DNA of 64,000 nucleotides from JACMNW01 sp031406155. Its GTDB lineage: Bacteria > Pseudomonadota > Alphaproteobacteria > Rhodobacterales > Rhodobacteraceae. Below are positions 61,767 through 64,000 of the stretch, in pieces. Where the stretch lies: NCBI GenBank assembly GCA_031406155.1, contig JANOGW010000080.1:1-64000 (forward strand). Direction: 5' to 3'. The translations under genes and the position numbers were made by a program. The number at the start of each line of letters is the position of its first letter. The first letter of the stretch is position 1. Below the pieces are notes generated by a model. The model saw only the letters and a list, made by a program, of their open reading frames with translations. It was not told the DNA's origin and ran no database searches.

Positions 61767-62674
61767 GATGCATCCTCCACCATCCAGCGGCACAGATCGG
61801 GAAAGGACAGCCCGCAATACGCCGCCTGTTCGGGTGCAAGCGAGGTCGGCGTCATGCCCGGCTGCGTATTGGTTTCCAGCAAGACCAGCCCCGTCAAGCC
61901 GCGCGCTTCGTCCCAGCGGAAATCGGTGCGGCTCAGCCCCCGGCAGCCTAGCGCCCGGTGCGCGCGCAATGCAAAATCAAGACAGGCCTCCGCGATCATG
62001 GCCGGCACATCCGCCGGCAGCACGTGCGATGATCCACCGACCGAATATTTGGCATCATAGTCGTACCAGCCGGAGGTGATGATGTCGGTCACGCACAGCG
62101 CGCGATCGCCCATCACCGTCACGGTCAATTCGCGGCCCGGCGCATAGGCTTCGACCATCACTACTTTCGGCATGGTGTCGGCCAATCGCGGCGCGTTGGC
62201 ACCTTGCCGCACGATATAGACGCCAACCGACGAGCCTTCATTATTGGGTTTGACCACGTAGGGCGGCGGCAGCACGTGGCCCGCCGACACAGCCTCACTG
62301 GTTGCAAGTACCGACGGCACCACCGGTAAGCCAACTGCAACATAAATCTCTTTCGTGCGCGCCTTGTCCATCGCCAGCGCAGACGCCAGCACACCGGAAT
62401 GGGTGTAGGGAATGCGCATCCATTCCAGCATGCCCTGCACGCAGCCATCCTCACCCCAGCGGCCATGCAGGGCGTTGAACACAACATCTGGTGCAATTTC
62501 AGCCAATCGCGACGACAAATCGAGGCCGCAATCGACCTCAATCACATCATACCCCGCCACCCGCAAAGCCGCAGCGCATTCGCGCCCCGAGACAAGCGAA
62601 ACCTCCCGCTCTGCGGAAAATCCACCCATCAGTACCGCCACACGGGGGGATGCCTTGCCCGACATGCCCACCAT
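61754..62674 (-). CDS. ddl: D-alanine--D-alanine ligase
   Basis: This 306-residue ATP-grasp enzyme makes the D-Ala-D-Ala dipeptide for peptidoglycan. Signatures VAVLMGGFSAEREVSLVSG (N-terminal), KPNNEGSSVGVYIV, and LLETNTQPGMTPTSL (C-terminal) are present. The start at 62674 has GAGG upstream and gives the usual length; the longer frame to 62752 enters murB. It ends within ftsQ. Confidence 0.95.
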   Translation of the reverse strand: MVGMSGKASPRVAVLMGGFSAEREVSLVSGRECAAALRVAGYDVIEVDCGLDLSSRLAEIAPDVVFNALHGRWGEDGCVQGMLEWMRIPYTHSGVLASALAMDKARTKEIYVAVGLPVVPSVLATSEAVSAGHVLPPPYVVKPNNEGSSVGVYIVRQGANAPRLADTMPKVVMVEAYAPGRELTVTVMGDRALCVTDIITSGWYDYDAKYSVGGSSHVLPADVPAMIAEACLDFALRAHRALGCRGLSRTDFRWDEARGLTGLVLLETNTQPGMTPTSLAPEQAAYCGLSFPDLCRWMVEDASCDR

Positions 62675-62703
62675 CACTGCCTCATCGGGTCTTTGGCGAC
62701 CCG

Positions 62704-63636
62704 TTATGTTGTTTTTGCCACCAGTGGAGCGCCCACCCGTAGTACTTCCCACTCTAACGTTATTCCTGCTGTTTCGAAAACCCTTTTTCGCACCGACTCG
62801 CCCAATTCCTCCAAATCCGTGGCCGTCGCACCCCCGGTGTTGATCATGAAGTTGGAATGCATCTCGCTCATCTGCGCGCCACCGAGTTTTGCCCCCCGCA
62901 TTCCGGCGGCATCGATCACCGCCCAGGCTTTCAGATCATGGAGGTCATCGGCGCGGCCAGTGCTGGAATAGCCAGCCGGATTGCGGAATGTGGACCCGGC
63001 AGAGCGTTCTTTCGTGGGTTGCGAGGCATCACGTCTGGCGACTTGATCTTCCATCCTGGCCTGCAATGCCAATGGATTGCCTTCCTTCGCCCGGAACATT
63101 GCTGACACGATCACCGCGCCGTCGGGCAAGTTGCTTTGCCGGTAGCGCAAATCCAGATCGGCGGCAGGCACCGTGACCACATCCCCGCCGCGTGTCACCA
63201 GCCGCACCGACACCAGATGATCCACCACATAAGAGCCATAGCAGCCTGCATTCATCCGCACCGCCCCGCCGATACTGCCCGGAATGGTGCGCAGAAAGGT
63301 CAGATCCAGCCCCGCCTCGGCAGCCTTGCGCGCAACATGCGCATCCAGCGCCGCTGCACCAGCGATCACGGTATCACCCTGAATATCAATGGAATTGAAG
63401 CCCCGCCCCAGCCGGATCACCACTGCCCGGATGCCCCCATCCCGCACGATCAGATTGGAGCCGACGCCCATCGGGAAGACCGGAATTGCCGGATCAAGTC
63501 CGCGCAGGAAATCGCACAAGTCAGCTTCATCCGCAGGCTGAAACAACCAATCCGCAGGCCCACCGACCCGCAGCCAAGTCAGGTCCGCCAACGGACGGTT
63601 CGGGGTCAGGGGGCCGCGCGGGGTGGGAAGGGCCAT
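62704..63636 (-). CDS. murB: UDP-N-acetylenolpyruvoylglucosamine reductase
   Basis: This 310-residue FAD enzyme makes UDP-MurNAc. Signatures LTWLRVGGPADWLFQP, the PGSIGGAVRMNAGCYG FAD loop and the catalytic serine segment ERSAGSTFRNP are present. The start at 63636 (MALPTPRGPL) fits the family; the frame open to 63714 has no match. It heads the leftward murB-ddl-ftsQ-ftsA set; murC would be expected next, beyond the window. Confidence 0.95.
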   Translation of the reverse strand: MALPTPRGPLTPNRPLADLTWLRVGGPADWLFQPADEADLCDFLRGLDPAIPVFPMGVGSNLIVRDGGIRAVVIRLGRGFNSIDIQGDTVIAGAAALDAHVARKAAEAGLDLTFLRTIPGSIGGAVRMNAGCYGSYVVDHLVSVRLVTRGGDVVTVPAADLDLRYRQSNLPDGAVIVSAMFRAKEGNPLALQARMEDQVARRDASQPTKERSAGSTFRNPAGYSSTGRADDLHDLKAWAVIDAAGMRGAKLGGAQMSEMHSNFMINTGGATATDLEELGESVRKRVFETAGITLEWEVLRVGAPLVAKTT

Positions 63637-64000
63637 AGGGAACCGCCAGGTGGTTGGGAACGCAGTGGTAATGCGGGGAAATTGTGAGGAATTCAATGTC
63701 TGACTTCGGTACACCCCCTGTGCACCGGCGGTGCAGACGTTTTTGTAGGGGGTGGGATGTTAACTATGATGGAGGAATCGAGCACCCTGACCGATCAGGT
63801 GATTGTCCGGGGGACAATCACCAGGTCAGTTGCCTGAAGGCGCAAGCCGTCGGGCAAGGGACTATCCGCCCTCGAAACGGTGGGGAAATCAGGGCGCGCC
63901 TGACTGGGCTGGTGCGTGAAACGCGCCTGCCCCGGGCAGTCAGGCGCTGCCTGATTTGACGCGTGTCAAATCCGGCAAGAAGGCAGATGTCAGGTATCTG
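63637..64000. other. Hairpin-rich region upstream of murB
   Basis: No gene is supported. Three strong inverted repeats lie here. At 63787-63829 GGTGATTGTCC pairs with GGACAATCACC around GGG, with outer CTGACC/GGTCAG. At 63896-63947 GCGCCTGACTG pairs with CAGTCAGGCGC, enclosing an inner GGTGCGT/ACGCGCC stem. At 63953-63972 GATTTGAC pairs with GTCAAATC around GCGT. The murB promoter probably lies in 63640-63780. This may be a structured RNA or a leader. Confidence 0.55.

Noticed and set aside
63684..63959. 91-codon plus-strand frame
   Set aside because: It runs through hairpin DNA, is rich in arginine, and lacks a family match.
1..64000. CRISPR array or restriction/anti-phage system
   Set aside because: No regular spaced repeats and no Cas, toxin-antitoxin or restriction genes were seen.

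Overview
The window looks like a chromosome segment of a marine-type alphaproteobacterium, most likely order Rhodobacterales (Roseobacter or Paracoccaceae relatives). Four things point there: a permuted two-piece tmRNA gene with tag ANDNRAPAMALAA; the trgA-trgB pair; the alphaproteobacterial F1-ATPase zeta subunit (DUF1476); and the murB-ddl-ftsQAZ-lpxC-bamD-recN order. The species cannot be named from the sequence alone.

Positions 1-10.8 kb are an eroded accessory island ending at a tRNA-Ser(GGA) gene. It holds broken pieces: a succinylglutamate desuccinylase-like fragment, an IS3-type orfA with a frameshift, two integrase C-terminal fragments and a frameshifted SDR stub. Among them lie intact regulatory genes: two tandem class III adenylate cyclases with TolB-like/TPR tails, a large TPR protein, a SARP-type activator carrying the same TolB/TPR tail, and a small ORF coupled to a ChaC-like gamma-glutamylcyclotransferase.

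Positions 11-31.7 kb hold metabolism and stress genes. A cysK-mscS-alaX operon is joined by 4-base overlaps. Then come a class III aminotransferase with a GntR regulator and a perfect 20-bp palindrome; a sugar isomerase/oxidoreductase pair; trgA-trgB; cfa; a photolyase; a class V aminotransferase; dinB; an orphan polyamine-type binding protein; the tmRNA; two secreted proteins; and chrB-chrA.

Positions 31.7-47.6 kb hold sspB, a pmtA-like methyltransferase, fumC with three small genes, a membrane hydrolase-P450 pair, ccdA, tusA, rne, a DctB-DctD-like two-component pair (the regulator lacks GAFTGA), the purine genes purC, purS and purQ, and the ATPase zeta subunit.

Positions 47.7-53.8 kb carry an MprF-like protein and what appears to be a split cobalamin-dependent methionine synthase module: a homocysteine methyltransferase, a corrinoid protein, a small membrane protein and a DUF1638 protein, with a radical SAM gene inserted between them. 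Positions 53.9-63.6 kb, all on the minus strand, carry recN, bamD, lpxC, ftsZ, ftsA, ftsQ, ddl and murB. A strongly hairpin-forming region lies upstream of murB at the right edge.

The best candidates for less-described biology are the split methionine synthase locus with its small membrane protein and DUF1638 partner, the TolB/TPR signalling set in the island, the structured DNA before murB, and the palindromic operator pair at 16.67-16.71 kb. Start sites were chosen from ribosome-binding sites and family starts and may differ from automatic calls.
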